This document shows positions 1-8,837 of a stretch of DNA of 15,271 bases, piece after piece. Under the pieces are notes generated by a model that worked only from the letters and a program-made list of their open reading frames with translations, searched no databases and was not told where the DNA came from. Each line of letters opens with the position of its first letter. The first letter of the stretch is position 1. Source of the DNA: Candidatus Nanohalarchaeota archaeon (lineage in GTDB: Archaea > EX4484-52 > B79-G9); assembly GCA_017610545.1 (NCBI GenBank), contig JAFCBV010000004.1, forward strand, positions 1 through 15,271, read 5' to 3'. Position numbers and translations under genes: made by a program.

Positions 1-3000
1 GGCGTCATCTGCGAGCGCAAAAGCTCTATTGATTCATTCCTGATGCCTGTGACAGGAATGTAGTTTCGGACATCTATGAACGAAGTATGATTGTATGTAT
101 GTACTCGAATATTTGTTCCAAGAGCAGAGTCTGTGTCAAGAACGTATTTTGCACTCCGGTACATGCCATCAATACAACTGAAAGCAAGTGTGCCGCTTTC
201 TCCAGCAGGAATTGTCATCGGTGTGTTCACAGCAGAAGCGGAAAAGTACTCATATACGGTTATGTTGATACTTTCAGTGTCCTCTGTACCCTCTGAATTG
301 TTGACTTTTATCGTGATCTCGGAGACACCATAAGTTGTGGTGTTAACAAGCCAGTAAACAGTTTTTGTATCTGCCTCTGTGATTGTTCCAAGAGATCTTA
401 TCCTTCCGTCAACATCCCATGCTGCAGGGGCAATCAGCTCTGCGTATACATCATTTGAATCAGCAACATAACTCTTTATGTCAACCTTTATTGTGATGTT
501 GTTGTACTGAAAAGTCTCGTTCGGTGAATTATATTCCTCAATTTCCGGGGTGGCTGCGCAACCCGCAAGGGTAAGTGTTGTTGTAAAATTCTCTGTGCTG
601 TAATTTTTGTAGTACGCTCCCGATCCAGGATATGAATTAGACACATATGCGCGCCAAAGCTGGGCTCCGGAAACATAAGAGCATGTTGGCAAAAACTCGT
701 ATGTTGCATTGCCGTCAGAATCCGTGTATGCTATCCCGAACTCTTTTACCCCGTCAGGATAATTAGCGTGGAGAAGCTCAAAGTGAACTTCCGCTGACGG
801 GCTCAGGTTATAGGTGCTTGCTACAAAGTCATACACACCCACAGAGAAATTGACCGGCACACTTGTTGTCGGGTTGCTCTCATTCCCTGCACGATATTCC
901 ACGCTGACATTGTCCTTTAGAAGAGTAAATGTATCAAAGCCGGATGTCTCCTCATTATTCAGACCGAATTTAAAGAACCATGCACCCACATCCTGATAAG
1001 TAAAGTTCTTGAACCAGTTCATTGTTGTGTTGAGGCAATCGGGGGCGACACATGTTATGTTTGTCTGATTGACGCAGTCGCTGCACTCAGTAAATCCTGT
1101 CGGAGATCCTGATGCAAGAAGGACATCCACATCATAGGGGTCGTCGTCACCACTGCTTGCCGAAACGCTGAAGTTCCAGTTGCGGTAACCCCATCCCCGG
1201 CTTGTTGGCAAAATTGACGGCTCATATAAAGTATATACAGGGAAAAGATAAAACAAGCCAAGGTCGCCTGCTACGTAATTTGAGGTTGAGTTTGTGTAGT
1301 AGTAAGACGCATTTGCCATCATTGTCGTGTTGTAGTATCCTTCAGGCGTCGAAATGTTTGTCTGCCAGTCGCAATTAAATGCGTTTGCACCGACCTGTAT
1401 AACCGGGTCGCACTCAAAATCATTGGTTGAGTGGTTCGCAAAATATCTTGCAGTTGCAGTCAATGGATCTCCGCAGTCGTCTGTTATTGCCCCAAGAAAG
1501 TTTATTTGATCTTTTTGTGTTGGATTTGTGGAGTTGAGGTTTTCATCAGGCTTCTGAAAATCAAGATTCATGTCGCCCCGGACAAAAGTATTTTTCTGCA
1601 TATTGCTTGTGTACGAATCGTTCTGCTGATAACAAGACAAAGCAGAATCATTTATCTCAATCTTCCACTGCTGTTCACCGACTGCGAACTTTGGTGCTCC
1701 TGCATATTCGTTAGAACATGTTGCATCATAGTAAAGGTTTGCATATGCCGAGCTGTTGGTAAGCACAACGTAATTGTCGTCAGAGTACCAGCCGGTCTGG
1801 GTGTTGTTGTTGTATGTTACTGAAAACTTGATTGGAAATCCGCTCAAGTATGTGCCATTAGCATCCTGCACGATGAAATTCATGATGCTTGTCTGGCTTC
1901 CTCTTCGGTTAGCTGTAACACCATCTCCTGTTGTTGATGCATTGTAGATGTAATTGACTTTTTCTTTGTCAACAGTGAATGTCTGTAGTGATGTGGTTTT
2001 GACGGTTCCGTTGTAGTTCGTGGCATTGAAGAAGAAATAATTTGTTCCATAATCAGTGCATCCGAAGTTCTGACTGAATGTCAGGTTCTGCCAATCTCCC
2101 GGAGGGATTGTATAATTTTGCTGGCCCCTTGAAGTCCATGGGCCTGCTGCACTCGGCCCGGTCCAGAGAAATACCGTAACATTGTTTAATCCGGTTGTAT
2201 TTACAGATACATTGAATATGAAGTTTCCCGCGCCCCAGCTGGCTGAAGACGGTGAGATAAATCCCTCCTCAAGATATATCTGAACATCGCTTGTAAGAAC
2301 ATCAAAGCTATCGGTGCCTGCGGTCTCAAGGTCAAACTCACCTGTGCCTGTGTTGTTCATAACAAACTTGTAGAACCATGTGCCTGCATCGCTTTCAGAT
2401 GAGAAGTTGACAACCCAGTTGTAAGTTATATTCACACAAGTAGTACAATTGGTCAAAGTCACATTCGCGCACTGGGCAACATCACCGCAGTTGGACCATT
2501 CACTTGAGCCTTTTTTCAGCTGCAGCACGATTGTCTCATTTGAATTATCGCCGCTTGTCGCAATCACTGAAAAATTCCAATTAGGAGTATCCCACAAAGC
2601 AGCGGTTGGATTAACGCTGTAGTTCCAGAATTCCCTGAAAGGCAGGACATAAAACAGGCCTTCTGCTGCACCATAGCTCAATGAGTTGTTTGGATAATAA
2701 TCTGCCTTAGACACAAACATAGATGCATTGTACCCTTGTACCGGTGTGCTCATGTTTGTCTGCCAATAGCACTGATACGCGTTCGCACCGATGAGTGTCT
2801 GGTTTCCGCAATCGAAACCAGCATTTGTGCTGTAATTGGCATAGTACTTTATCTCCTCATAACCGTATGTCGTATTTAATGTCAGGGCATCTCCGCAGTC
2901 ATCATTTGTGTATCCCAAAAACATTATGCTGTCAAGCTGAGTAACATTTGATGTGCCGTCCGGGTTGTTTAGGTACATCATTATGTTTCCGCTTACATTC

Positions 3001-6000
3001 AGTGTTGTGCTGTATATCAATGAAGAGTCATTCTGCTGATAGCATGTTGTCTCTGATGTGTTGATGTCAATTTTCCAGTCCTGCACCCCTACTGCAAACT
3101 TCGGTGCTCCGGTATAATCTCCCAAACAAGTTGGGTTGAAATAAAGGTGGGCGTAACCTGTGCTGTTTGTTGTGTTCACAAGAGCTTCATCAGAGTATGG
3201 ATTTGAGCTGTCAGTCTCAACATAGAATTTTGTTGCAAAGTTCGGCAAATATGTGCCGTTCTCATCCTGTATCCGAAAAATAAGAACATCTGTCTGGTCG
3301 CCGTTTCTGTTGGCAACAGTATCATTTCCGTATATGTATTTTACATTTACCTTTTCTTTTGCGATGTCAAAAGAGTTTGCTGTAGAGGTATTGGTGTTTG
3401 TTGAGTTGTCTTCAAGGAAGAACCTGTACTGCACAGACTCCGGCTCAAGGCCGCATGCAAATGTTGTTGAAAAGTCAAACTGTGTCCAGGCACTGCACGC
3501 TACGCATTCCTGCTCAGCAATGTCGTTCCAGTTTGTTCCATTATAAATCTGAAGTGTGACGTTTGTATCGTCATCATCACCATCCATTATCTGGACTGAA
3601 AAATTCCATGTTGTTGCCCACCCTGCCGAGGCGGCTGACTCAACACCATTCACCATCGTGTTCTGATAGTAAGGATCCCAGTTGACATTTATGTCAACGG
3701 TGTAGAAGGCGGACTGGTTGTATGAATAACATGAATCTGTGTTACTGATATACCCAAGCCAGTTCTCCAAATTTGTGTTCCATCTTCCATCCGGCGCAAA
3801 GTAATGGTACACATGCCCTGTTGCGTTTGTCTGATTGTTGTCACTTGTTATGTTTGATGTTCCGGGACCATCTGAGGTGACATTGAAATAGACTGTAAGG
3901 GCATTAGGAATGTCATACCCTCCAACGTCCTGATCATAGACCTGCAACACAAATTCTGCCGGAGCTCCGGGTGTTGCTGTATCGCCATCACCGTCAACAT
4001 AATCAATCTGTATCTTGTCATTGATGAGTGAAATGGGTGCTGCACTGCTGTTTTCCTTGGTGTTGCCGTCATTATCTGTTGCATTGAACTTGTAGTATCT
4101 TGTTCCCATTGCCTGCTTCTGTGTGCATGTGTAGTTGTATAAGAAAGACAGCACCGTGCCGGAACATGGGCTGCAGCTGTCTGAGCCGATTTGCACCCAG
4201 TCTCCACCTGAAGCCATCTCCCAAAGATAAACATTGACTGTGTCTGCAACGTCATCGGTCACATTTATCGTGAAGTTTCTCTGTGCACCCCATCCCCCAT
4301 TCCCGGGAGTGACAGAAGGGTTTTCCAAAAGCGGGACTGCCTTCAGATAGAATGCATCTCCAAAAACAGAAGAGCCTGCATGGTAATATGTCTTTGATGA
4401 GTTTATTGTGACATTGTAGTATCCCTTGTAAAAGCCAAAGTCAGTTGCTATAGAACACTTCCAGACACTTTCTGAACCGTCATAGCTTGCAAGGCAGTTT
4501 GCTGCTTCATAGCCGGAAGAATTAATCATTTTGAAATACACTACCGTATCTGATGTGATATCTGCATCGCAATCGTCTTTTATAGTGCCCGTGAATATTA
4601 TTGTGTCTGTTACTGAATAATTCGCGCTCCCGTCAGGAAGGGTTATGGTGTTCAGGAGTGTTCCGTAAAGCATGAAAGGCAATGAATTGTGCGGCTCAGG
4701 CTCTGTAATGTTTTGCTTAAAGCATGCTGCCCCACCCAGCATTCCGCCCTTCCAATAATTTTGTCCAAGTGAGAAGTATGACTTGCACCATGCATCTGTG
4801 TTGTTGACCATTTCCCTGTTTACATGCCCTGTGCTGTTTACCTCAATATATGCAATATCATAAGTGTCGTTGCTGTTATATTTGGATATGTAAATCGGAG
4901 TTCCTGTGCTTGTGACTTCATTAGGGCTTATTGCAGTGTTCCTGTCAGCATCAATAATTTCTATTGTGAAGTTCAGTGCAGTGCTCCTGTTGACTGTTGC
5001 GTTCCACCCTGGGCTTATATTGTAGACATTGACATCGTCTTTTTCTATTGCAAAAGAATAGCCTGAGTCAGGACCCCATGAATTATTGTAATTGCCTGCT
5101 GAATTGTCAGATGCATTTATCCTGAAATATGCATCTGTATCCAACTGCGAATATGTATTGTTGCATACAAAGCCCTTGTATTCAATAGTCTTGTTCTGCT
5201 CTGGTGTGCATGAGGTACATAATGTTTCGTTCAGATAACTGTGCGCTCTTGCCACACCATATGTTTCGTTCCACCACAAAGTAAGGTTGACATTGTTCCC
5301 TTGCGGGTCGTCAACGCTTATATTAAAATAAAACCTCTCGCCCCAGCCGCCTGTTGTAGTGGTTTCCCAGCTTGAGGCACTTTCGGATTTCACTAACGGC
5401 GTGCTCAACTGCGGTGCAGCTTCCTGCCAGCACCATGTGTAATTCACATTAAAAACATCAGTAACAACCTTATTGCCCCCGGTAACATAAACAGTATAAT
5501 TAGAAGTATTAAATCCAAGCCCCGTAAGATTACATGTAGCGTCTTCATAATCTACTGGAGGTGTACCATAAAGTCTGCCGCAGCTCCATTCTGGTCCCGT
5601 GACATCAAACGCATCAGCCCGAAGAATTGGATTACCATCATAAATTGGATAATAGTGCGCACTGTCTGTTGGATTTATAATATATACATAACCATTTCCC
5701 GAACCAGGACCGGTCATAACAAACCTATTATTGACAGTAAAATTAACCATCTGACAATTCAAACCCCCTGAAAGACAGTTATTGTCCGGAGTCCAGGTAT
5801 AATAATTGGTTGCTTTAGCAGCACTCCATGTAACAGCTTGCTGATATTCAACACAACTATACCCCGTCAACCCATAATCACTCGCAGACAACTTCGGCAC
5901 TGTGAAAACAATTGTGTCGTCAACACCGTTGCCGTCTGCATCCTCGAAGGTCACGTTAAAGCGCGAGTCATTCATGATTGAAGTCGGTTTATCAAAGAAT

Positions 6001-7445
6001 TTTTCTGTACCGTTCAACCATAAAAGATCAATAAAACCGTTCTTCAACAGCTTGTCGTAGTGCTCGGGATACGGTATCCTGACAGTGACATTCTCATAGT
6101 GCAGAGTGTTGTTCTCGTCATCATGGCTTATTCTTATGGTGTCGTAGAAATTTGTGTTTGGCGGAAGCTCGTCTTCAGGGACTTTTTCAAGATTCATTTG
6201 CGGTGCAGGTGTCTCATATTCTACAACATATTCGCGTATCTCTTTTGGCTTGATTTTTGGCTCTTTCCATTTTCTTTCATTTGCCTTTACCTTTGTTTTA
6301 GCAGATGAATATGTTAATGTGCCTTTTTTCTTTGGCACCGTCTCCATGACAACAATGTTTGTTGACAACGCAGGGATGCCGGTATCTATCTCTTCACCAA
6401 TTGCGTCAGAATCTTCTGTGTTTTGGACACGTATTGTCTTATACCACTTGACAGGCTTGCCCACTTCCGCAGACCCCTGGACAAGCTCTATTTGTTCAAC
6501 AACGAGTTTGGTTTCATTTGTTTTGTTGCACTCAACAAAAATTCCGATTGAGTCTGTTGCACTTATTGAATTATTGTCTGTGCTTGTTGCTGTCGCGCTT
6601 ACAGTATAACTATCGTTGCATACATTCGGAATAACTGACATCTTCCCACTCACGGATTCATTTGCCTTAATGTAAAATGTTTTTTCTGTCTCGCCTGCAG
6701 AAAACGAAGAAGGAATTTCAAAATGCAGGCTTATGTTTGACGGGGCATCGAGAGAGGCAACTGTGTATGATATGTCAAAGCTATTTGAAACATTCACAAT
6801 TGACGGCGACGAAATTGAAAATGTCAGGTGCGGATAAACAACCTGAGTTATTGTCACATTAACTGTTTCATTCAACAGTTCTGTTTGGTTTGTTTCATTG
6901 GCTGTTTCGCCTTCGTCCACCATCCCTAAAGAAACCTCTTTTTCTGAAGAGTAAAGAAACTCTGAGTTCACTCCTTCAAAAACAGCTCTTATTATGTGGC
7001 TGCCTGAAGAGAGATTCAATAGAGTTTCTGCCTGCCCAGGGTTATCCGTTGTTGCTGTTCCTAAAACATTGTTGTCAATATAAAATATTATTTCTGCCTG
7101 CTCAAGTGCTGTGCCGTTGTCAAGATACAGACTGGCGCGCGCATGGCTTTCATTTGCCTGAAGCTCAAGCATTGTTTCTGCCCAGACATTGAATGCTGCG
7201 GTTGCCTCAATAGTTTTTGGGTTTTGTGTGTCGCCTGCTCCGATAGCCATTCCGGTTATGTTTCCGCCAATTGTTGAGTTGGTTGCAATAACTGTTGCAG
7301 AAGTCATGAACAAAATGAATAATGGCAGAAACATGTGCCCCTGCCCTGATTCTGATTTCTTTGCGCCCCGCAGGTTTCTGTGCGAAGGTCCTTTTCTGCC
7401 AAAGCGCCCTGCTCCAATTCCGAGGGGTGTGATGGCGTTATTCAT
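1..7445 (-). CDS. Giant multidomain surface protein (adhesin or S-layer-like), 3' end beyond window
   Basis: The frame is open from ATG 7445-7443 to the window edge, at least 2,481 codons. I spot-checked it codon by codon at many places and found no stop or frame change. Residues 1-37 are basic (GRFGRKG, RNLRGAKK), and about 38-54 (FLPLFILFMTSATVIA) form one membrane segment, either signal peptide or anchor. The rest is extracytoplasmic in style: N-x-S/T sequons roughly every 20-25 residues, many Trp/Tyr, few Lys. An Ig-like domain lies at about 72-176, a Lys-rich stretch at about 390, and DADGNGVDD, a calcium-loop-like motif, at about 501-509. From about 690, beta-sandwich modules recur: a GW...(N/W)F.V strand, a CxxC pair in most, a WF/YKF strand, then (K/D)D.V.V.Y. 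Three DDC domains lie near 958, 1515 and 1990. It follows gene 7438-8523 with an 8-base overlap; a GAGG-like ribosome site lies about 9 bases upstream. I recognise no named family. Attachment or envelope function is inferred. Confidence 0.9.
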   Translation of the reverse strand, partial: MNNAITPLGIGAGRFGRKGPSHRNLRGAKKSESGQGHMFLPLFILFMTSATVIATNSTIGGNITGMAIGAGDTQNPKTIEATAAFNVWAETMLELQANESHARASLYLDNGTALEQAEIIFYIDNNVLGTATTDNPGQAETLLNLSSGSHIIRAVFEGVNSEFLYSSEKEVSLGMVDEGETANETNQTELLNETVNVTITQVVYPHLTFSISSPSIVNVSNSFDISYTVASLDAPSNISLHFEIPSSFSAGETEKTFYIKANESVSGKMSVIPNVCNDSYTVSATATSTDNNSISATDSIGIFVECNKTNETKLVVEQIELVQGSAEVGKPVKWYKTIRVQNTEDSDAIGEEIDTGIPALSTNIVVMETVPKKKGTLTYSSAKTKVKANERKWKEPKIKPKEIREYVVEYETPAPQMNLEKVPEDELPPNTNFYDTIRISHDDENNTLHYENVTVRIPYPEHYDKLLKNGFIDLLWLNGTEKFFDKPTSIMNDSRFNVTFEDADGNGVDDTIVFTVPKLSASDYGLTGYSCVEYQQAVTWSAAKATNYYTWTPDNNCLSGGLNCQMVNFTVNNRFVMTGPGSGNGYVYIINPTDSAHYYPIYDGNPILRADAFDVTGPEWSCGRLYGTPPVDYEDATCNLTGLGFNTSNYTVYVTGGNKVVTDVFNVNYTWCWQEAAPQLSTPLVKSESASSWETTTTGGWGERFYFNISVDDPQGNNVNLTLWWNETYGVARAHSYLNETLCTSCTPEQNKTIEYKGFVCNNTYSQLDTDAYFRINASDNSAGNYNNSWGPDSGYSFAIEKDDVNVYNISPGWNATVNRSTALNFTIEIIDADRNTAISPNEVTSTGTPIYISKYNSNDTYDIAYIEVNSTGHVNREMVNNTDAWCKSYFSLGQNYWKGGMLGGAACFKQNITEPEPHNSLPFMLYGTLLNTITLPDGSANYSVTDTIIFTGTIKDDCDADITSDTVVYFKMINSSGYEAANCLASYDGSESVWKCSIATDFGFYKGYYNVTINSSKTYYHAGSSVFGDAFYLKAVPLLENPSVTPGNGGWGAQRNFTINVTDDVADTVNVYLWEMASGGDWVQIGSDSCSPCSGTVLSFLYNYTCTQKQAMGTRYYKFNATDNDGNTKENSSAAPISLINDKIQIDYVDGDGDTATPGAPAEFVLQVYDQDVGGYDIPNALTVYFNVTSDGPGTSNITSDNNQTNATGHVYHYFAPDGRWNTNLENWLGYISNTDSCYSYNQSAFYTVDINVNWDPYYQNTMVNGVESAASAGWATTWNFSVQIMDGDDDDTNVTLQIYNGTNWNDIAEQECVACSAWTQFDFSTTFACGLEPESVQYRFFLEDNSTNTNTSTANSFDIAKEKVNVKYIYGNDTVANRNGDQTDVLIFRIQDENGTYLPNFATKFYVETDSSNPYSDEALVNTTNSTGYAHLYFNPTCLGDYTGAPKFAVGVQDWKIDINTSETTCYQQNDSSLIYSTTLNVSGNIMMYLNNPDGTSNVTQLDSIMFLGYTNDDCGDALTLNTTYGYEEIKYYANYSTNAGFDCGNQTLIGANAYQCYWQTNMSTPVQGYNASMFVSKADYYPNNSLSYGAAEGLFYVLPFREFWNYSVNPTAALWDTPNWNFSVIATSGDNSNETIVLQLKKGSSEWSNCGDVAQCANVTLTNCTTCVNITYNWVVNFSSESDAGTWFYKFVMNNTGTGEFDLETAGTDSFDVLTSDVQIYLEEGFISPSSASWGAGNFIFNVSVNTTGLNNVTVFLWTGPSAAGPWTSRGQQNYTIPPGDWQNLTFSQNFGCTDYGTNYFFFNATNYNGTVKTTSLQTFTVDKEKVNYIYNASTTGDGVTANRRGSQTSIMNFIVQDANGTYLSGFPIKFSVTYNNNTQTGWYSDDNYVVLTNSSAYANLYYDATCSNEYAGAPKFAVGEQQWKIEINDSALSCYQQNDSYTSNMQKNTFVRGDMNLDFQKPDENLNSTNPTQKDQINFLGAITDDCGDPLTATARYFANHSTNDFECDPVIQVGANAFNCDWQTNISTPEGYYNTTMMANASYYYTNSTSNYVAGDLGLFYLFPVYTLYEPSILPTSRGWGYRNWNFSVSASSGDDDPYDVDVLLASGSPTGFTECSDCVNQTNITCVAPDCLNTTMNWFKNFTYQDVGAWFFKFGLNNEETSGFDTFTLLKDNVSVEYRAGNESNPTTSVPVNFSVGVYDFVASTYNLSPSAEVHFELLHANYPDGVKEFGIAYTDSDGNATYEFLPTCSYVSGAQLWRAYVSNSYPGSGAYYKNYSTENFTTTLTLAGCAATPEIEEYNSPNETFQYNNITIKVDIKSYVADSNDVYAELIAPAAWDVDGRIRSLGTITEADTKTVYWLVNTTTYGVSEITIKVNNSEGTEDTESINITVYEYFSASAVNTPMTIPAGESGTLAFSCIDGMYRSAKYVLDTDSALGTNIRVHTYNHTSFIDVRNYIPVTGIRNESIELLRSQMT

Positions 7446-8523
7446 AGGTAGCCCTCACTTTGATTTCGTTTTCCCCAAGCAGGGTTTCGTATGACAGTTG
7501 GATGGTGAATTGCAATTCAGAAGATTCGCCGACAGCAAGAGAATCTATTGTTTTGCTTGCTTCGGTGGCGCTCGCGCCAGCCTGCATTTCCAGATCAACC
7601 ACGATATTTTTTGCAGGCGCAAAACCTGTATTTGCCAAACGAACGACTAGTGTGAATGTATCTCCTCTTTTGATGTCTGATGGAAAAACAAGTGAGGCTT
7701 CCAGTGTTGCCTCTTCAAGAACCGGTATTGTAACGTCCGGCAGATCATCATCACTGCTGTTGTTTTCAGCTGGCGGCTCCGGTGATGTGGTTGTGTTGTT
7801 TGAGTCATCAATTGTTTCGTTTAGGTCCTGTGTTTCATTGACGGACTCATATAATGCGGGACTTTGTATTTCGCTGCTTTCATTCTCAACTGGAATTGTT
7901 ATTGGCTCAGGCAAAATTTCAGGTACGAGATTAATGCTATTTGGGGGGTTTTCCGATGATGAATTTTCTTGAGATTTGTTTGCAGATTCATCCTGCGGTG
8001 CTGAAGGGTTTTCCTGCAGAAGCTCTTCATCACCATCGGCAGGTATGACGACTTCTGTGTCGTCAGGATTTGTTGCAGCAGGTGTTTGCGGTTCCCGAGG
8101 TTCGTCACCACCCGGTTCTTCTGTCGGCACGTCTATCTGAGGCTCATCATCCGCAGGTTCTGTGATTGGAGCAGCATCACCTGATTCTTCCGGAGGCTCT
8201 TCTAAAATCGGTGCTGTGGCGGGCGCGGTATGTTCTGTTTCGTTTTGTCCGGGAACTCCAACAGCAAAACCTGTCGGTGTGCTCATGCCATCAGAAAAAG
8301 ACATATTCGGTGCTGTGGAATTCATAAAAGTGTATGCAACGATAAGGGACTGGCTAAGGACTATTCCGCTCAGAAAAATGAATGTAACGGCATTTGCCTG
8401 TGATTTAAGGGCAACACATGATTTTCTTATGCGCGCCTTGGCAAAAGGCGTTTTTAGATTGCAGGCAAGGGAGTTTTTTCCTAATATAAATAAAAGAAAC
8501 AACGTAAGCAGTACTCTGTGCAT
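7438..8523 (-). CDS. Membrane-anchored acidic stalk protein with C-terminal CARDB-like domain
   Basis: From the chosen start at 8523 the protein has 361 residues. An N-terminal hydrophobic run (VLLTLFLLFILG, residues 4-15) ends in SLAC. A short basic stretch follows, then a second, longer membrane segment at about 43-67 (ANAVTFIFLSGIVLSQSLIVAYTF). Residues 85-265 form a low-complexity stalk rich in Pro, Glu, Asp, Asn and Ser with several N-x-S/T sites. The last 85 residues (LVVRLANTGFAPAKNIVVDLEM, then GESSELQFTIQL) look like a CARDB/NEW3-type Ig-like domain. An upstream in-frame ATG at 8580 would add 19 residues. I prefer 8523 because CGGGAG lies 7 bases before it and the extension would cover a perfect palindrome. 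The gene is first in an operon with the giant surface protein and shares TG(F/M)A(V/I)G after the membrane helix with it. It may be a partner or scaffold of that protein; this is inference. Confidence 0.82.
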   Translation of the reverse strand: MHRVLLTLFLLFILGKNSLACNLKTPFAKARIRKSCVALKSQANAVTFIFLSGIVLSQSLIVAYTFMNSTAPNMSFSDGMSTPTGFAVGVPGQNETEHTAPATAPILEEPPEESGDAAPITEPADDEPQIDVPTEEPGGDEPREPQTPAATNPDDTEVVIPADGDEELLQENPSAPQDESANKSQENSSSENPPNSINLVPEILPEPITIPVENESSEIQSPALYESVNETQDLNETIDDSNNTTTSPEPPAENNSSDDDLPDVTIPVLEEATLEASLVFPSDIKRGDTFTLVVRLANTGFAPAKNIVVDLEMQAGASATEASKTIDSLAVGESSELQFTIQLSYETLLGENEIKVRATYE

Positions 8524-8530
8524 GAAATAT

Positions 8531-8536
8531 CTCCCG
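8531..8536 (-). promoter_or_regulatory. Ribosome binding site deciding start 8523
   Basis: The minus strand reads CGGGAG followed by ATATTTC and then ATG at 8523-8521. The 7-base gap suits an archaeal Shine-Dalgarno site. The alternative ATG at 8580 has no such purine stretch before it, so this site favours the shorter protein. Confidence 0.6.
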
Positions 8537-8548
8537 GATAAGCTTCTA

Positions 8549-8566
8549 TAACCAATGCATTGGTTA
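8549..8566. repeat. 18-bp perfect palindrome in the operon leader
   Basis: TAACCAATGCATTGGTTA is its own reverse complement over 18 bases. It sits between the predicted transcription start (about 8590) and the ribosome site at 8531-8536. It could be an operator for a dimeric regulator or, in RNA, a short hairpin in the leader. The overlapping GGTTAACC at 8562-8569 is also symmetric. Confidence 0.75.
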
Positions 8567-8610
8567 ACCCATGTATCCATACATTAATGTACATATATTG
8601 AGATAGCGCC

Positions 8611-8620
8611 ATATATATAG
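8611..8620 (-). promoter_or_regulatory. TATA box of the surface-protein operon
   Basis: On the minus strand this reads CTATATATAT. A start about 25 bases downstream would fall near 8590, giving a leader of about 67 bases before the ATG at 8523. That leader would hold the palindrome at 8549-8566 and the ribosome site at 8531-8536. No better A/T-rich box lies closer to either candidate start codon. Confidence 0.55.
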
Positions 8621-8681
8621 TTTACAGGGGTTCCGGAGGCATAAAAGGGGCGCTTTATTGCGTTTTTTGATGAAAAACTAA

Positions 8682-8700
8682 TTTGTTAATTATTAACAAA
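8682..8700. repeat. 19-nt inverted repeat, copy 1 (operator candidate)
   Basis: TTTGTTAATTATTAACAAA has 9-base arms that are perfect reverse complements around one central base. It lies about 65 bases upstream of the TATA box at 8611-8620. A near copy is at 8738-8756. Size and symmetry fit a site for a dimeric helix-turn-helix regulator; this role is inferred. Confidence 0.65.
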
Positions 8701-8737
8701 ATCCATTATTTTTAAAAACAAGTACCTGTGGAATGTA

Positions 8738-8756
8738 TTTGTTAATTGTTAACGAA
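8738..8756. repeat. 19-nt inverted repeat, copy 2 (operator candidate)
   Basis: TTTGTTAATTGTTAACGAA matches the copy at 8682-8700 in 17 of 19 bases and keeps the symmetric core GTTAA-N3-TTAAC. The two copies are 56 bases apart start to start. A repeated symmetric site before an operon suggests paired binding of a regulator. Confidence 0.62.
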
Positions 8757-8772
8757 CGAGAACAAATCGTTG

Positions 8773-8813
8773 TTCAGGCACGTATTTCCCGTGCCTGAAG
8801 CAATATACGTGCC
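8773..8813 (-). other. Three-armed alternative hairpin after gatD
   Basis: Positions 8773-8782 and 8790-8799 are perfect complements (10-bp stem, 7-base loop). Positions 8777-8785 also pair perfectly with 8805-8813 (9 bp), so two folds compete for the same arm. The element begins 25 bases after the gatD stop in the direction of gatD transcription. No U-rich run follows directly, so it is not a standard intrinsic terminator. It could mark the gatD 3' end, protect the mRNA end, or act in the upstream region of the surface operon. Confidence 0.55.
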
Positions 8814-8837
8814 TCTTACACCAATACTCTATAATGT

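Noticed and set aside
7460..8551. Plus-strand frames of 170 and 129 codons opposite the stalk protein
   Set aside because: They mirror the low-complexity Pro/Glu/Ser stalk and give Ser/Val-rich translations without domain features; the minus-strand gene has an SD site, signal segment and Ig-like domain.
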